Origin: Ktedonobacter robiniae
Lineage (GTDB): Bacteria > Chloroflexota > Ktedonobacteria > Ktedonobacterales > Ktedonobacteraceae
DNA length: 64,000 nucleotides
Assembly: GCF_016587375.1 (NCBI RefSeq)
Contig: NZ_BNJG01000007.1
Span: 31,174-95,173, forward strand
Reading direction: 5' to 3'
The translations under genes were made by a program, and so were the position numbers. Below are positions 36,786 through 47,152 of this stretch, one piece after another. The first letter of the stretch is position 1, and the number at the start of each line of letters is the position of its first letter. The notes beneath the pieces are model-generated. The model worked only from the letters and a program-made list of their open reading frames with translations, did not search any database and had not been told where the DNA came from.

Positions 36786-37736
36786 TTACCAGACGATGCC
36801 ACCATTGCCGTTATCATAGACCATCCCACTCCAAAGCTGATCAATAGTAATGGTGTAAACGCCTGTACCCTGTGTATTGCAAGACTTCTGCCCGCAGGTC
36901 TCAGAGTAGGTCATGGTGTTATTGTTGAAATCGTACCCAAGGATGGTGATAAAATGGCTTGTTCCAGGCGAGTTGATCCAATCCGGCAGGACATTGTCAT
37001 TGACAGAAACAATGAGCGGCTTCTTGCTCAAGGCAATATCTTGCTGCACGTCATTCTTAAAGCTCGCCTTGGTCAAGCTATTTACGCCAACCACTGCGTA
37101 GAAATAGTTGAAATAGTTGGAGCTATGGCCCGAGGCTTCCCAGTTTAAAACATCCCTGACATCATCGAAGGTAGCGTAAGCATTTGGATAGCTCTGGTAA
37201 CTCATCTCACCAGCTGAAGTAAAAGCTGAGGGATAGCTCTGCGTCGCAATATACTGGACATAGGAAGTGTAATTGGTATCATCCCATGTTGTCGTGGTGT
37301 AAGGATCACGGTATGTATGCGCCCCCTTTTTGAGATTGACGCCCCAGTACCCCAGCGTGGCTGTTGAGGCGCCTGGTCCACACTCATTCCAGAAATATTT
37401 ATCTGTATAGCCGCGCCCAGCCGAATCGGTACCGGTATAAGCAGGCTCACTGACATATTGTGCCGGAGAATAGCTCAGGTGAGCCTGTGAAGGCAGTACA
37501 ACGTGTGGTTTCCACTGATTTTTTTGCTGCAAGAAGGTGGAATTCTGTTTCTGGTGCCCCTTTCCTCCAGTAAATAATTGACCCGGTTGTATACCTTGAC
37601 CAGGGCCAGTCGAGGCGGGTGCAAGCGAGCTTGCATGGGCAACGGGAACTTGAAGGGAACACATCAACAGTAAAAATAGGGCAAACAGTGCCTGTTTACC
37701 GCGTCGAGCAAGGGAAAAAGGGGAATGGCTTTTCAC
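36786..37736 (-). CDS. Secreted C39-like (papain-fold) peptidase
   Basis: About 316 residues from GTG 37736, which follows GAGAGAGG; the ATG at 37757 is the alternative. Signal peptide ALFALFLLLMCSLQVPVAHA. Catalytic Cys is in NECGPGAST, His in SHFITILGYD, and Asp/Asn in the following strand, a pattern of peptidase C39-like 2 proteins. Unlike ABC-type C39 enzymes it is secreted and stand-alone. Substrate unknown. The next gene, 12 bases on, is the Kelch lipoprotein, so they are co-transcribed and may act together at the cell surface. Confidence 0.83.
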   Translation of the reverse strand: MKSHSPFSLARRGKQALFALFLLLMCSLQVPVAHASSLAPASTGPGQGIQPGQLFTGGKGHQKQNSTFLQQKNQWKPHVVLPSQAHLSYSPAQYVSEPAYTGTDSAGRGYTDKYFWNECGPGASTATLGYWGVNLKKGAHTYRDPYTTTTWDDTNYTSYVQYIATQSYPSAFTSAGEMSYQSYPNAYATFDDVRDVLNWEASGHSSNYFNYFYAVVGVNSLTKASFKNDVQQDIALSKKPLIVSVNDNVLPDWINSPGTSHFITILGYDFNNNTMTYSETCGQKSCNTQGTGVYTITIDQLWSGMVYDNGNGGIVW

Positions 37737-37853
37737 AAAGAATCCTCTCTCTCTCATAAATACATGCAAATGTAACAATGTTAAATACAATCGTTCAGGT
37801 TCTTCTCTCCATTGACCCTCTCTGGTAACTTCCCAAGAAGGCCATCTCAACAT

Positions 37854-38134
37854 TTCTGCTTTAGTAGTTTTCCCCTTTCATAAATTGGATGGTGGATGTA
37901 TTGCTAAGTATAACTAAGATAATTCTTATTGTCGAGACAAAATAAAACAAAGAAAAACACAAATACACTCCTTAAAACAAAAAGATCATAAAAAATCGCT
38001 CCCCCTTAATTTGACAAATAAAGCAATAGAAGAAAAAGAAGCGGGCACCTCATCATATTAATGATTATAGAGGAAATTGAGTACAGCGATACACTATGCC
38101 GCGAATCTCGACTGGCTGGTATCAACTACGAACC
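37854..38134. other. AT-rich intergenic, promoter side of the C39 gene
   Basis: Strongly A+T-rich with long A-runs. No gene on either strand. Divergent transcription control of the minus-strand C39-Kelch pair is likely here. Confidence 0.45.
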
Positions 38135-38373
38135 TGATGGTCTTGCCTACTAGCCCTTATGGGGGATAGCTCGTATACGAGGCACACGGTTCCAAGATGA
38201 TGGTGAGGACTTCGAGGGCGACAATAGCTCCCGAACTGCTACCAAAGACAATCGCCGGTTGGTCCGAAAGATTCTCGATCAAACGCCGGACATCATTGGC
38301 ATCGTTCTCAAGCTGGTGAACTGAGTTGGTAGGACAGTCGAGGGGCTGCTGGAAAAACCACGCCGGTCGTATA
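38135..38373 (-). pseudogene. Alpha/beta-hydrolase relic
   Basis: Minus strand: YDRRGFSSS, then after a frameshift PLDCPTNSVHQLENDANDVRRL and VFGSSSGAIVALEVLT. G-S-S-S-G is the nucleophile elbow of the fold. The N-terminus and the catalytic Asp/His part are missing. Confidence 0.65.
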
Positions 38374-38438
38374 GGCGCTGCGACCTGTTATTGGTTAGCA
38401 CGAGCTGGGAGGTGAGCCATGATCCGGCCTCCCTCGCT

Positions 38439-38780
38439 ATGAAAGATCAGCAGACTTCTCTGCCGACCCGCGCGCAACGAACTCATTATCGGCTTTCCTG
38501 GCAAGAGAGGCTCGCCCGCAATGCGCGGGCTTCAACTGGAGGTTCAGTCAGGGATCAAGCTATTTGGGGCGCCTGAGCAGTTCACGACCTTCCTGGGTCT
38601 GCAGGCAGCCTAGCCAATCAGCCTCTCCACATTGTTCTCTGGGACAGGCTTCCTCTCCCAACGCTGCCTCATGATTTCTTTGCCTGGTCATCGAGAGTGC
38701 TATGCCCGCCAAACCCGCGATTCTCAATGCGCCCCGCAAAAACGAAAAGATATGGCGTCGGAAACTTGCCAAACATCAGT
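38439..38780 (+). pseudogene. Transposase N-terminal relic
   Basis: From ATG 38439: HYRLSWQERLARNARA, then a shifted frame FGAPEQFTTFLGLQAA. The order resembles the N-terminus of one large transposase family found in these genomes; the exact family is not named. Several stops and shifts; no catalytic domain. Confidence 0.4.
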
Positions 38781-38857
38781 ACGAGGTTCTGCCAGTTTGA
38801 CTTGCTGCAAATGCGCCATTATACTCCGGGTAGAGAAAGCAACAAGGAGGGCCCTTC

Positions 38858-39655
38858 ATGGCAAACCGGAAACTCGTTGTCTGGCTGAGACAAGGAGTAG
38901 CGGGGTGGAACCAATGGCGAGAGCAATATCCAGATGTGATGGTCGATCTGAGTGATGCTGATCTGAGCGGGACAGACCTGCGCGGAGCCAACCTGATCAG
39001 TGCCAGGCTGATGAGAGCAAATCTGAGCGAGGCCAACCTGAGTGGGGCAGACCTGCGCTGGGCCAAGCTGAATCAGGCCCGGCTGACCAGTGCCTCGCTA
39101 AGGGGGGCCATTCTGGAGTATGCCGATCTGAGTGACGCTGACCTAAGCGGCGCGGACTTGAGCAAGGCTAAGCTGTGTGATGCCAAATTGCGTCGGGCCA
39201 AGCTGAACCAGGCTCAGCTGACCAATGCCTCGCTGAACCGGGCCCGGCTGAACCTGTCCAGGTTGACCCGAGCCAACCTGGACGGAGCAGACCTGGGCGG
39301 AGCCGTCTTGAGCGGAGCCGTCTTGAGCGGAGCCCGGCTGACCAACGTCGTGCTGAACCGGGCCAAGCTGGACGATACCCAGCTTAACCAGGCGGACCTG
39401 AGCGGAGCTGACCTGAGCAACACTTACCTGAGCAATGCCAACCTGCGTGAAGCCAATCTGAGCGGGGCTAACCTCAACGACGCAAAGCTCACCCAAGCCC
39501 TCTTGCAGGGAACCAATCTGGAACAGGTCACAGTGAGTGGTGCGGACTTCCAGGAAGCCGACCTGCGCGGCATCCCCTGGCTGATCGTCATGAACCTTAC
39601 CCTGCAATCGGGTGCAAACTTTTCCGGCATTCAATGGGATCTCTCAACCGACTAA
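38858..39655 (+). CDS. Pentapeptide-repeat protein
   Basis: 265 residues starting MANRKLVVWLRQGVAGWNQW, with an AAGGAGGG ribosome site. From about residue 30 it is almost entirely A(D/N)LxX repeats: LSDADLSGTDLRGANLI and many more, about 38 repeats, giving a right-handed quadrilateral beta-helix. Members include DNA-mimic gyrase-protection proteins and structural or targeting proteins. No feature here picks one. Confidence 0.9.
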   Translation: MANRKLVVWLRQGVAGWNQWREQYPDVMVDLSDADLSGTDLRGANLISARLMRANLSEANLSGADLRWAKLNQARLTSASLRGAILEYADLSDADLSGADLSKAKLCDAKLRRAKLNQAQLTNASLNRARLNLSRLTRANLDGADLGGAVLSGAVLSGARLTNVVLNRAKLDDTQLNQADLSGADLSNTYLSNANLREANLSGANLNDAKLTQALLQGTNLEQVTVSGADFQEADLRGIPWLIVMNLTLQSGANFSGIQWDLSTD

Positions 39656-39713
39656 AAAGAGTCTTCAGCAGCATTGAAATGGAGAGCTATCATTTCTGCT
39701 CTCTATTTGCCGC

Positions 39714-40109
39714 TCAGGCAGCTTCAGGAGAGAGAGTGTTCTTACTCATCACTGCCTTGCGGTGTATCAAGCGCTCACCAATGACGCCAATGAGCGCGAG
39801 CGCACCAAATCCCACAGCCAGATGGGTTGTCTCAACGAGCCAGTGCAGGTCGCCTATCAGAATCAACTGTTGTGTAACGCCCAACATAGGCATGAGGACT
39901 GCGTACACAATCCCTATTGCTCCCAGTCCTCTCAACCCACGAGTGAAGGTTGCTACAAGCGACAGGAGCAACAGAATGAGAGCAACAAGAAGTCCAAAAA
40001 GGATATGAATATTGGTGAAATTCGCGTGGGTATATGTACCCATTCCCAAAGCCGCAGTGATCACGGTTGCAATTGTGGCGATAATTCGCACAAGACGTGC
40101 TCTCTTCAT
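39714..40109 (-). CDS. Small four-helix membrane protein
   Basis: 131 residues with four hydrophobic segments (IIATIATVITAALGMG, ILFGLLVALILLLLSLVATF, GIVYAVLMPMLGVTQQLILI and AVGFGALALIGVIG). A His in THLAVGFGALAL and one in NIHILFG could bind haem in a cytochrome-like fold, but that is speculation. Function unknown. ATG 40109 follows AAGGAAACTTC. It ends near the convergent pentapeptide gene. Confidence 0.7.
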   Translation of the reverse strand: MKRARLVRIIATIATVITAALGMGTYTHANFTNIHILFGLLVALILLLLSLVATFTRGLRGLGAIGIVYAVLMPMLGVTQQLILIGDLHWLVETTHLAVGFGALALIGVIGERLIHRKAVMSKNTLSPEAA

Positions 40110-40142
40110 AGAAGTTTCCTTCCCTTCATTGACGCGTCTATG

Positions 40143-40913
40143 TTAGACGGTAGGCATTAAACCACCATCGATAACAACGTTACTTCCAGTCATCCATGAT
40201 GCTCGATCTGACACGAGGAACCCTACCAGCTCCGCAATGTCACGCGGCTGTCCAAAACGACCGAGCGGAATTCGATGCAGAGCAGCCTGACGTGCTGTGG
40301 CGATATCAATTCCCCTGGCCTGAGCAATATCATGTTGATCTCGATCAAGCCCAGGAGTCTCGACCATGCCCAGAGTGGCCATATTGACACGCACTCCTCT
40401 TGAGGCAACATCAAGCGCGAGGCCTTTGCTATAGGTCGTTAGCGCGGCCTTGGATGCTGCGTAGTGCAACATTGCAGGCATCGGCACGCGTGCCGTCCCC
40501 GAAGAAATGTGGATAATAGCACCTGAGCGACGCGCAAGCATGCCTGGCAGGAGCGCCTTGTCGAGTCGAACTGCCGAGAGCAGGTTGACGCTAAGCGCCT
40601 GCTCCCAGGCTGTATCTTCGATAGCCATTGACCCGGCGGCGTGGAACAGGTGCTGTGTTGCGGCAACATTGTTGACCAGAATATCGATGGCGCCAAGAGT
40701 AGCCAGGGCCTGTTCAGCCAGGCGTTGCGTCCCCTCGATCGTGCTGAGGTCGGCTTGCACAAACAAGACTCCAGGCGGGAGGATCTCTTTGGAGGAGCGG
40801 GCACATGTGAGCACAGTTGCACCCTCTTCCTGTAGATACTGCACAATTGCGGCCCCAATACCACTTGTTCCTCCCGTTACTACGGCCTGCTTCCCAATAA
40901 GCGTCTTTGTCAT
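40143..40913 (-). CDS. Short-chain dehydrogenase/reductase (SDR), 3-oxoacyl-ACP-reductase-like
   Basis: 256 residues. TGGTSGIG cofactor loop, NNVAA in place of NNAG, ISSGTAR with catalytic Ser, YAASK with Tyr and Lys, and the classical end SWMTGSNVVIDGG. Substrate unknown. ATG 40913 follows AAAGGAACGATC. It is 33 bases upstream of the small membrane gene on the same strand. Confidence 0.88.
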   Translation of the reverse strand: MTKTLIGKQAVVTGGTSGIGAAIVQYLQEEGATVLTCARSSKEILPPGVLFVQADLSTIEGTQRLAEQALATLGAIDILVNNVAATQHLFHAAGSMAIEDTAWEQALSVNLLSAVRLDKALLPGMLARRSGAIIHISSGTARVPMPAMLHYAASKAALTTYSKGLALDVASRGVRVNMATLGMVETPGLDRDQHDIAQARGIDIATARQAALHRIPLGRFGQPRDIAELVGFLVSDRASWMTGSNVVIDGGLMPTV

Positions 40914-41036
40914 GATCGTTCCTTTTCATCTAAAAATGGTTATCTTTGGCTTCTTCACGAGCGCTTTGAAGCCCCCAGGGGCACAAAGTCTGAGGGTCCT
41001 GCTTATACAGGGATGAATACTTGGCTGACTGAAAGG

Positions 41037-41897
41037 TTAGTTCCGGAAGACGGTAGCGTGTTCTATTGCCCATTCCGCGAAGGTGAGAGCAGGGCGGCCC
41101 AGGATCTGCTCCACAGTGGGCGAAATGAGCATCTCCTGCTGGCTGCTGAGGCTAGACCAGAAGCCGATGACCCTCTCGGGGACATCCTCAGGCAGCCCCT
41201 GGGCGAGCATGGCCTGGCGAAACTGCTGGGGTGAGACCTCCTCCCAGCGCACCTCTTTCTCAATGGCTCGGCTAATCAGATCGACCTTGTCGCGTTGACT
41301 CAGCGATTGGGAACCAGTGAGCACATATGTGTGTCCTGCATGGGTAGGATCTACCAACGCTCGTGCGCTGACGGCAGCAATGTCACGCTCATGGATGGTC
41401 AAGGTGGCTGCGTCCCCGTAGACTCCACGCACTATGCCAGCCTGACGGACCTGCGGGACCCAGGCCAGGGCATTGGAGGCAAAGTCCGTACAGCGCAGGA
41501 TGGTCCACGGCAAACCAGAGGCCTTGGCAGCATCCTCAACTGCTTTGAAGGCATCGACAAAGCGCTGATACCCTCCGCCATACTCCACCGTGGCAGCCGA
41601 TAACACAACCACTCGCGGCTCCCCCTGTTCACTCGCAAGTCTGAGGAGTTCAGCGGTCGCGCTTCCAGCTGTGCTATCGCCCAGGGCGCGAGGACTAATG
41701 AGAATCGTCTTAACCTTCTTGAGGGCGGATGTCAGAGTGTGCGGACGAGAGGCATCTCCAAGAAAGACATCAGTACCATTGGGCAAGGCAGCGGTGCTGG
41801 GATGACGGGTAACCGCAATCACCTTCTCACCGCTCTCCAGTAATATGTTCACGACCTCGCGCCCGACGTTTCCTGTCGCGCCAGTAATCAGGATCAT
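41037..41897 (-). CDS. NmrA/SDR-like NAD(P)H-binding protein
   Basis: 286 residues. ILITGATGNVGREVVNILLE (GxxGxxG) followed by VIAVTRHPS. It has the DAFKAVEDAAKASGLPWTIL middle and the HERDIAAVSARALVDP segment of QOR2/NmrA proteins such as NAD(P)H:quinone-sensing reductases. ATG 41897 follows AAAGGAG. Catalytic or sensory role not resolved. Confidence 0.87.
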   Translation of the reverse strand: MILITGATGNVGREVVNILLESGEKVIAVTRHPSTAALPNGTDVFLGDASRPHTLTSALKKVKTILISPRALGDSTAGSATAELLRLASEQGEPRVVVLSAATVEYGGGYQRFVDAFKAVEDAAKASGLPWTILRCTDFASNALAWVPQVRQAGIVRGVYGDAATLTIHERDIAAVSARALVDPTHAGHTYVLTGSQSLSQRDKVDLISRAIEKEVRWEEVSPQQFRQAMLAQGLPEDVPERVIGFWSSLSSQQEMLISPTVEQILGRPALTFAEWAIEHATVFRN

Positions 41898-42095
41898 AGA
41901 AAACTCCTTTCATCGAAAGAAAAAAATCTCTATTGGTTGCATATAAACCATTTTTCTGCACGTTCTCTCAGGAGAGGCATGGTTATGAGAACCAATTACA
42001 TGGCCATCATATCTAAAGAGGGATGAAATGTTCTTTTTGGGACAGCTTTTCAGCCTATTTTTGTCCATACTAGATCACTGACGCACTCCTCGCGA

Positions 42096-42980
42096 TCATC
42101 CCAAAAGGTGCTGTACAAGAAATGCACACTGATCAGCCATAGTTTGTTCAAAAATTTCCCCTGCATAAAAATCGTAGTGGTCACAATCATATCGTCGTGC
42201 TTCACCGTATGGTGCAGTCTCGGCGACCTTGATAGCGGCTTGAGGCGAGTCAGAGGTGTCGCGGTTGCCCACACAGAGGAGTATGGGACATTGCACATGA
42301 GATGCATAGGTAACGGGTCGATAGAGCGGAAGGTGCAAAAGCGCCCGTGCGCTGATGTGATTCTCCCATCGGACGCCTTCAGGCACCAGATAGTGGTAAT
42401 GTGTTTTCATTTCGCCTGAGACGAACATTGCCTGCTCGCCAGGTTCGCCCATAACTTTTACAAAGGAGGGCGGTTGCCTCAACCAACCCTGAAGCTGATC
42501 CCTGAGAGCCATTCCCAGCAGCGGCAGTGTCTCCAAAGGCTTTGCAGAGGCAAGGTTCGTGAAGCCGTCAGTAAAGGGATTTTGGGATACCACGGCGGCC
42601 ACGCCATGATCACGAGCTGCCGCGACAATCACATGACCGCCACCGAGCGAGATCCCCCATAACGCAATGCGCTGTGCATCAAGTTCCTGATGAGCACGTG
42701 TATACGCAATAGCAGCAGCCCAATCTGCAAGCTGATCTGTAATCTTCACCAGGCCCCGTGGCTCTCCTTCGCTTGCTCCAAAGTACCGGTAATCGAAGAC
42801 GAGGGCCGCCAATCCGGCCTCAACAAAACGCGTGGCATAGGCATCAAGACGCAGTTCGCGAGTCGCACCCAGACCATGCGCAAGAATGACACAAGGGAAA
42901 GGGGCTGATCCTGATGGCAGGTAGAGCCAGGCGGCACACCGTTTTCCTTGCGACGTAAATGTGATATCAAGACGCTTCAT
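42096..42980 (-). CDS. Alpha/beta-hydrolase
   Basis: 294 residues from ATG 42980, after AAAGGAGACCTGC; the longer frame is rejected. Oxyanion strand ILAHGLGATRE, nucleophile elbow GISLGG, Asp in GNRDTSD, and His in CDHYDFY: a complete catalytic triad. Resembles uncharacterised serine hydrolases near LysR regulators. Divergent from the LysR gene at 43161 with a 180-bp shared promoter region, so it is the likely target of that regulator. Confidence 0.87.
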   Translation of the reverse strand: MKRLDITFTSQGKRCAAWLYLPSGSAPFPCVILAHGLGATRELRLDAYATRFVEAGLAALVFDYRYFGASEGEPRGLVKITDQLADWAAAIAYTRAHQELDAQRIALWGISLGGGHVIVAAARDHGVAAVVSQNPFTDGFTNLASAKPLETLPLLGMALRDQLQGWLRQPPSFVKVMGEPGEQAMFVSGEMKTHYHYLVPEGVRWENHISARALLHLPLYRPVTYASHVQCPILLCVGNRDTSDSPQAAIKVAETAPYGEARRYDCDHYDFYAGEIFEQTMADQCAFLVQHLLG

Positions 42981-43160
42981 GCAGGTCTCCTTTGAGAGGA
43001 ACTGAGAAGAGAATCGCTTCCTCTTGCTGAAGTACACCATACAAGATATACTCTCTCTTGCCAACACTTATTTCTTGCTTATTCACACTAAAACCATACA
43101 TAATGGCAAAAACGAAAGCGTCACCATTTGTGGTTTTCCCAGGAGGAGATACTCTTAGAT

Positions 43161-44096
43161 ATGGAACTGCGTCACCTACGCTATTTTGTCGCCGTCGCCG
43201 AAGAGTTGCACTTTGCTCGTGCAGCTGAGCGCTTACATATGACACAACAACCTCTGAGCTTTCAAATCAAACAACTCGAAGAAGAACTGGGGGTAACGCT
43301 TTTTCGGCGCACAACACGCCGAGTCGAATTGACTGAGGCGGGGCGAGTCTTACTTCCAGAGGTGTACTCCGCGCTTGCGCATCTACAGATGGGGGTTGAA
43401 ACAGCCAGGCGTGCAGAGCGAGGAGAAACAGGATCGCTCGTGATTGGTTATGTAAGTATAGCCCTCTATAACCTGATCCCGCCGGCCGTGCGCCTCTTTC
43501 GTGAGCGCTTCCCCGATGTGCAAATCACGCTCCGTGAGTTGTGTTCGCCTGATCTCGAAGAGCAACTTTTAGAGGGGGCTTTCGATGTTGGTCTTGTTGT
43601 GCGGGGAATGCACGTTCCTGAGCTAGCCAATGAGACAGTCTTGCACGAACAGGCGATAGTCGCCATGCCGAAAAATCATCCCCTCGGAAAGCAAGCACAC
43701 ATTCCGTTGCGTACCCTTGCCTCGGAACCTTTTGTGATGTATGAGCGCAGCCAACGGTCATTGATCCACGACCAGGTCATAGCGATGTGTCTGCAAGCTG
43801 GTTTTAGTCCCACCATTATCCAGGAAGCGGCATCCGAGCAGGCGGTCATTGGATTAGTTGCTGCTGGCGTGGGAATCGCATTGGTTCCGACCTGTCTGAG
43901 CGGTTTACGCACTGATGAAGTGAGCTATCGGCCACTTATTGACCCAAGAACTTCGGTCGAGTATGCTGTTACTTGGAAACGGGAGCATCCCTCGCCTTTC
44001 ATCGAGAACTTCCTAAACATTGTCAGAGAAGTCTCCCAACGTATTGAGGCGCAACAAAAGGCGCTTCTCACTTCTTCTAAGTACAGCCAATCATAA
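43161..44096 (+). CDS. LysR-family transcriptional regulator
   Basis: 311 residues from ATG 43161; AGGAGGAG lies 12 bases upstream. N-terminal HTH ELRHLRYFVAVAEELHFARA and LHMTQQPLSFQIKQLEE, then a full substrate-binding domain (LVIGYVSIALYNLIPPAV). Likely senses a small ligand. It is divergent from the alpha/beta-hydrolase, and LysR proteins classically control the divergent neighbour and themselves from that intergenic space. Confidence 0.92.
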   Translation: MELRHLRYFVAVAEELHFARAAERLHMTQQPLSFQIKQLEEELGVTLFRRTTRRVELTEAGRVLLPEVYSALAHLQMGVETARRAERGETGSLVIGYVSIALYNLIPPAVRLFRERFPDVQITLRELCSPDLEEQLLEGAFDVGLVVRGMHVPELANETVLHEQAIVAMPKNHPLGKQAHIPLRTLASEPFVMYERSQRSLIHDQVIAMCLQAGFSPTIIQEAASEQAVIGLVAAGVGIALVPTCLSGLRTDEVSYRPLIDPRTSVEYAVTWKREHPSPFIENFLNIVREVSQRIEAQQKALLTSSKYSQS

Positions 44097-44109
44097 ATTC
44101 GTTCCGGCA

Positions 44110-44465
44110 TTATCCGCCGAGAAGCTTGTCAGAAAACAAGCGTCCGAGTTCGAAGCGGGCTCGTTTATTGACTTCGGGGAACAAATGCAGCGCTGCTTCT
44201 TGAAGGAAGAGATAACATTCTGCCACCCATACCGCCAGCCCAGAGCCATGGTCCACCCATACCTGACGCGGCATCAAATCGCTCAACCGTGACGGCATTC
44301 GGTCCACCATGCGTTTCCAGAATCGTAGGAAACGGTCCCTCGCCTTCCGAAACACAGAGCCACCCCTGAATCTCCCGGCCATCGGTGGACGAGAACGTAA
44401 ACGATCGCCAGGGCTGACCTTCTGGAACAGTATCCAAAGATGAAACGAGAGAAACGATATCTCAT
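44110..44465 (-). pseudogene. S9 prolyl-oligopeptidase-like peptidase relic
   Basis: Minus strand: FTFSSTDGREIQGWL and PTILETHGGPNAVTVERF, the start of the catalytic domain of S9 peptidases with the H-G-G-P oxyanion motif, then a frameshift to WVDHGSGLAVWVAE. The catalytic Ser, Asp and His regions are missing. Confidence 0.6.
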
Positions 44466-45037
44466 CTTACCACCACCGCAATAGAGATGTCAGGCGAGTC
44501 ATGTACCCGCGTTTGTGCCAACTTTTTCTTCTTCCTTTATGCTAGGAACTTCAACAATAAGCCAAAGAGGTATAGTTGCAAGAAACAACCATACCTCTTT
44601 GAGTGAATAATTGCTATCGTTAGTGACAACAAAAGTCATATATGTTTTGGCATTCAAGTGCGCCAGCATAAGCAGCCACAGCAGGATCATCATCGTACCA
44701 TAATCGAAAGTCGCTGAGCCCTTTCCCCAGTCTTGTAGGTGTCAGTTTTTGTACATTTGCGGTCAGTGGCTCTGTTGCTGGTGTGTTTTCTCTGCGAAGA
44801 TACTTCTGTTTCCCTCCTTGTTGTGACATCGGTGAAAAAACACTTAAATACCAATTGTGCTACCACATTGGGAGTTTATTTGCAAAGTAAGCCAACAACA
44901 CGCACAGTGAGAGACCGACGCATGTGGTACACTATACCGTCACTCGTGGGTGAGTAGACCCAAAGGAAGGTTTGGCAACCTGTCTTTAAATAAAGACACG
45001 ACCAAGATTGAAGCGAAAAGAATAGGAGACTCTCTAT
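44466..45037. other. Intergenic with short unassigned frames
   Basis: Only short minus-strand frames, for example a hydrophobic one near 44499-44693, without ribosome sites or recognised similarity. Includes the promoter side of the RDD gene. Confidence 0.4.
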
Positions 45038-45622
45038 ATGACGTTTGCAAGCATGTGGCGGCGCTGTAGTGCGTTTTTGCTTGATTATCTCATTATTTCG
45101 GCCTATCTCATTCTTCTGGTCATTGTGGGCATTAGGCTAGGGTTGGGACCTCTTAAAACTATATTTCAAGCCATGTTCGCTGACCCAAATGTCAGCGAAG
45201 TTAGCGCGTTTCTCCTGCTGGTGTTGCCTGTCCTTCTCTATTTCGCGTTATCCGAACATTCGTCCTGGCAGGCAACCTGGGGAAAACGCAAGATGGGCTT
45301 GCGTGTGACCAATGCATCTGGTATTCGATTGAGCTTGCCTCGCTCGCTTGTACGCTCGTTGCTCAAACTGGTCCCCTGGGAATTGACGCATGCCTGTCTC
45401 TGGCGCATCCCAGGCTGGCCTGTCGCTCCTACTACCCCTTCTCTCATTGTTACCACTGGGCTGGTGCTCGTCTGGGTCTTGGTGGGTGCCAACCTCGTAA
45501 GTATGCTTGTGGGGAAAAAGCACCGGACTCTCTACGATTGGATCGTCGGCACCTATGTTGTTGTTGTGCCACGTCATGACCGTCTCTTCGCCTCAGAAAA
45601 AAGACAGGTTGAGATGCGGTGA
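45038..45622 (+). CDS. RDD-family membrane protein
   Basis: 194 residues. The R/D/D signature is spread over RRCSAFLLDYLI, TWGKRKMGLRVTN and HRTLYDWIVGTYVV. At least three membrane helices. RDD proteins are poorly understood; some act in Na+/H+ antiport. ATG 45038 follows AGGAGAC. Monocistronic. Confidence 0.87.
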   Translation: MTFASMWRRCSAFLLDYLIISAYLILLVIVGIRLGLGPLKTIFQAMFADPNVSEVSAFLLLVLPVLLYFALSEHSSWQATWGKRKMGLRVTNASGIRLSLPRSLVRSLLKLVPWELTHACLWRIPGWPVAPTTPSLIVTTGLVLVWVLVGANLVSMLVGKKHRTLYDWIVGTYVVVVPRHDRLFASEKRQVEMR

Positions 45623-46339
45623 AGAAAGTTAGAGAGCCAATGCTACCATGAGCTGGGCAAGAGGACCCTGCCTTGAGGCTATCTTTTCTACACATGTAAC
45701 TGAGATTTTAGAAAAGAAAGAAGAATGTGCCAGATCTCCTGGATCCAGAACGCTGGATCTAAAAGACCTTCGGGACGGCACAACTCAAGGATATTCGACG
45801 AACAGGACGAGCCGTCAAAGCAACTCGCCGCGCGGCCGAGAATGCTTCGGCCTCCCTGCCAGCCCATATGCAGACCTAGCCAACTCCCACGATCATCCCC
45901 TCAAGAAAGCTCTCAGCGCGTTGGCGTCGTTTGTGGCAGCGTTTCATTGCTGGACTCTGCCTTACACAAAAAACTTGCCGCCCCCCCCTGGCCGGCGCGA
46001 TCTGGAGTGACGATTGCTCCTTTTCGCCCGATCATGACGCAAATGTGGGAAGAGAAACGATCGTTTTCTCTTCCCAGTTTCGTACAAGGATTTATGCCAG
46101 AAAAATCCACTTCCTCTCTAGACAGAGACAGACCAGAAGAGTATAGTGATAGTGAATGGAACACTCGTTCCATTCGCTAAAGAAATGATGTGGTGGTCCC
46201 TGATTCAGCATAGCTAAGGAATTCTCACGCGAGAATATCCTTTTCCTTGTGATCAGCGAGGCATTGCAGAAGTTGAATCAAGAAGGCGCAGAGCTCGGCG
46301 AACAAGGGGTCGCGGCTCTCTCTCCCTATGTTCGTCAGC
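45623..46339. other. Non-coding/decayed region with two hairpins
   Basis: Two hairpins are seen: GGGAAGAGAAA with TTTTCTCTTCCC at 46047-46075, and GAATGGAAC-ACTC-GTTCCATTC at 46154-46175. The first may end RDD-side transcription. A possible relic piece reads RRTGRAVKATRRAAENASAS near 45800. No intact gene. Confidence 0.45.
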
Positions 46340-47152
46340 ATATTAATCGTTTTGGCCGCTATCAACCTGCATGCTCTGATCGAGCTCCCACGCCAACACA
46401 TACCGAGAATACCAATCCAAAATTGCGACAAGATAGAGTCAGCCTTGCCGCAACCGAATAGACGTAATGTCTAACCCTCAGATATGGTTGGAGTAGCTCG
46501 CGGTAATATTGGTAAGTAAGTACGGATAGATTGCCGCCTGATGAGCGCGTTTGGAGAGATTAGGACCAGGATAGACTGCGACCAACCCCATCTCATGCAT
46601 ATGCCGGATGACCGCTTTGCGATTGACCTGCATCCCTTCTCGCTTGAGTTCCTCAGCGATTCGGCGCGATCCGTAGTAGGGATGTCTGTGTAAATTCGAT
46701 CAATCCGATGCTTAAGCGCGACCTCTTCGGCTGAAGGCGGAACCGGCTGGTAGTACAGACTACTTCGATTGAGTCCCAATAATTGAGCCTGCACGCTTAA
46801 GGAAAGGTCCGCCTTGGTCCAGTCCCTCAACCCGACCCGCTCATCGCGAGTTAAGCAGGTGACCACATTTTTTTTGATCCAGGCCAGTTGCGTACTCAAC
46901 GTGCCCAATCTCGGCGTACAATTCCTCTCGTTCTTTTTCCCAGGCCATTTCTTTGGCTGCCTGATCTGTTGCTACCTGGTCATTGAAGGCCCCTGGCAGA
47001 GCGGCGAATGCTTGATCCCGCCATCGGGAAATCACATTAGCATGCGTTCCATACTCCGTAGCAATTCGTGAGAGTGTTTTCTCCTCTCGCAGAATCTCCC
47101 TCACTACCTTCATTTTAAATTCAGTTGTATATGTTTTTCTGATGACCGACAT
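46340..47152 (-). pseudogene. Degenerate IS3-family element (orfA plus orfB parts)
   Basis: orfA from ATG 47152 (AAGGAGGAAGC before it): YTTEFKMKVVREIL and a Tnp_1-type HTH (RIATEYGTHANVISRWRDQA). orfB starts in the overlapping frame (LSTQLAWIKKN, LLGLNRSSLYYQPVPPS). It then shifts several times: the catalytic DITSIRLRQGWLYLVAILDW piece is visible in another frame near 46400-46470. It ends about 46340 without the C-terminal part. Not active. Confidence 0.75.

Noticed and set aside
39143..39634. 163-residue minus-strand frame with Val/Gln repeats
   Set aside because: It mirrors the pentapeptide repeats of the + gene.
45725..46180. 151-residue + frame after RDD
   Set aside because: No motif, low-complexity; overlaps hairpins.
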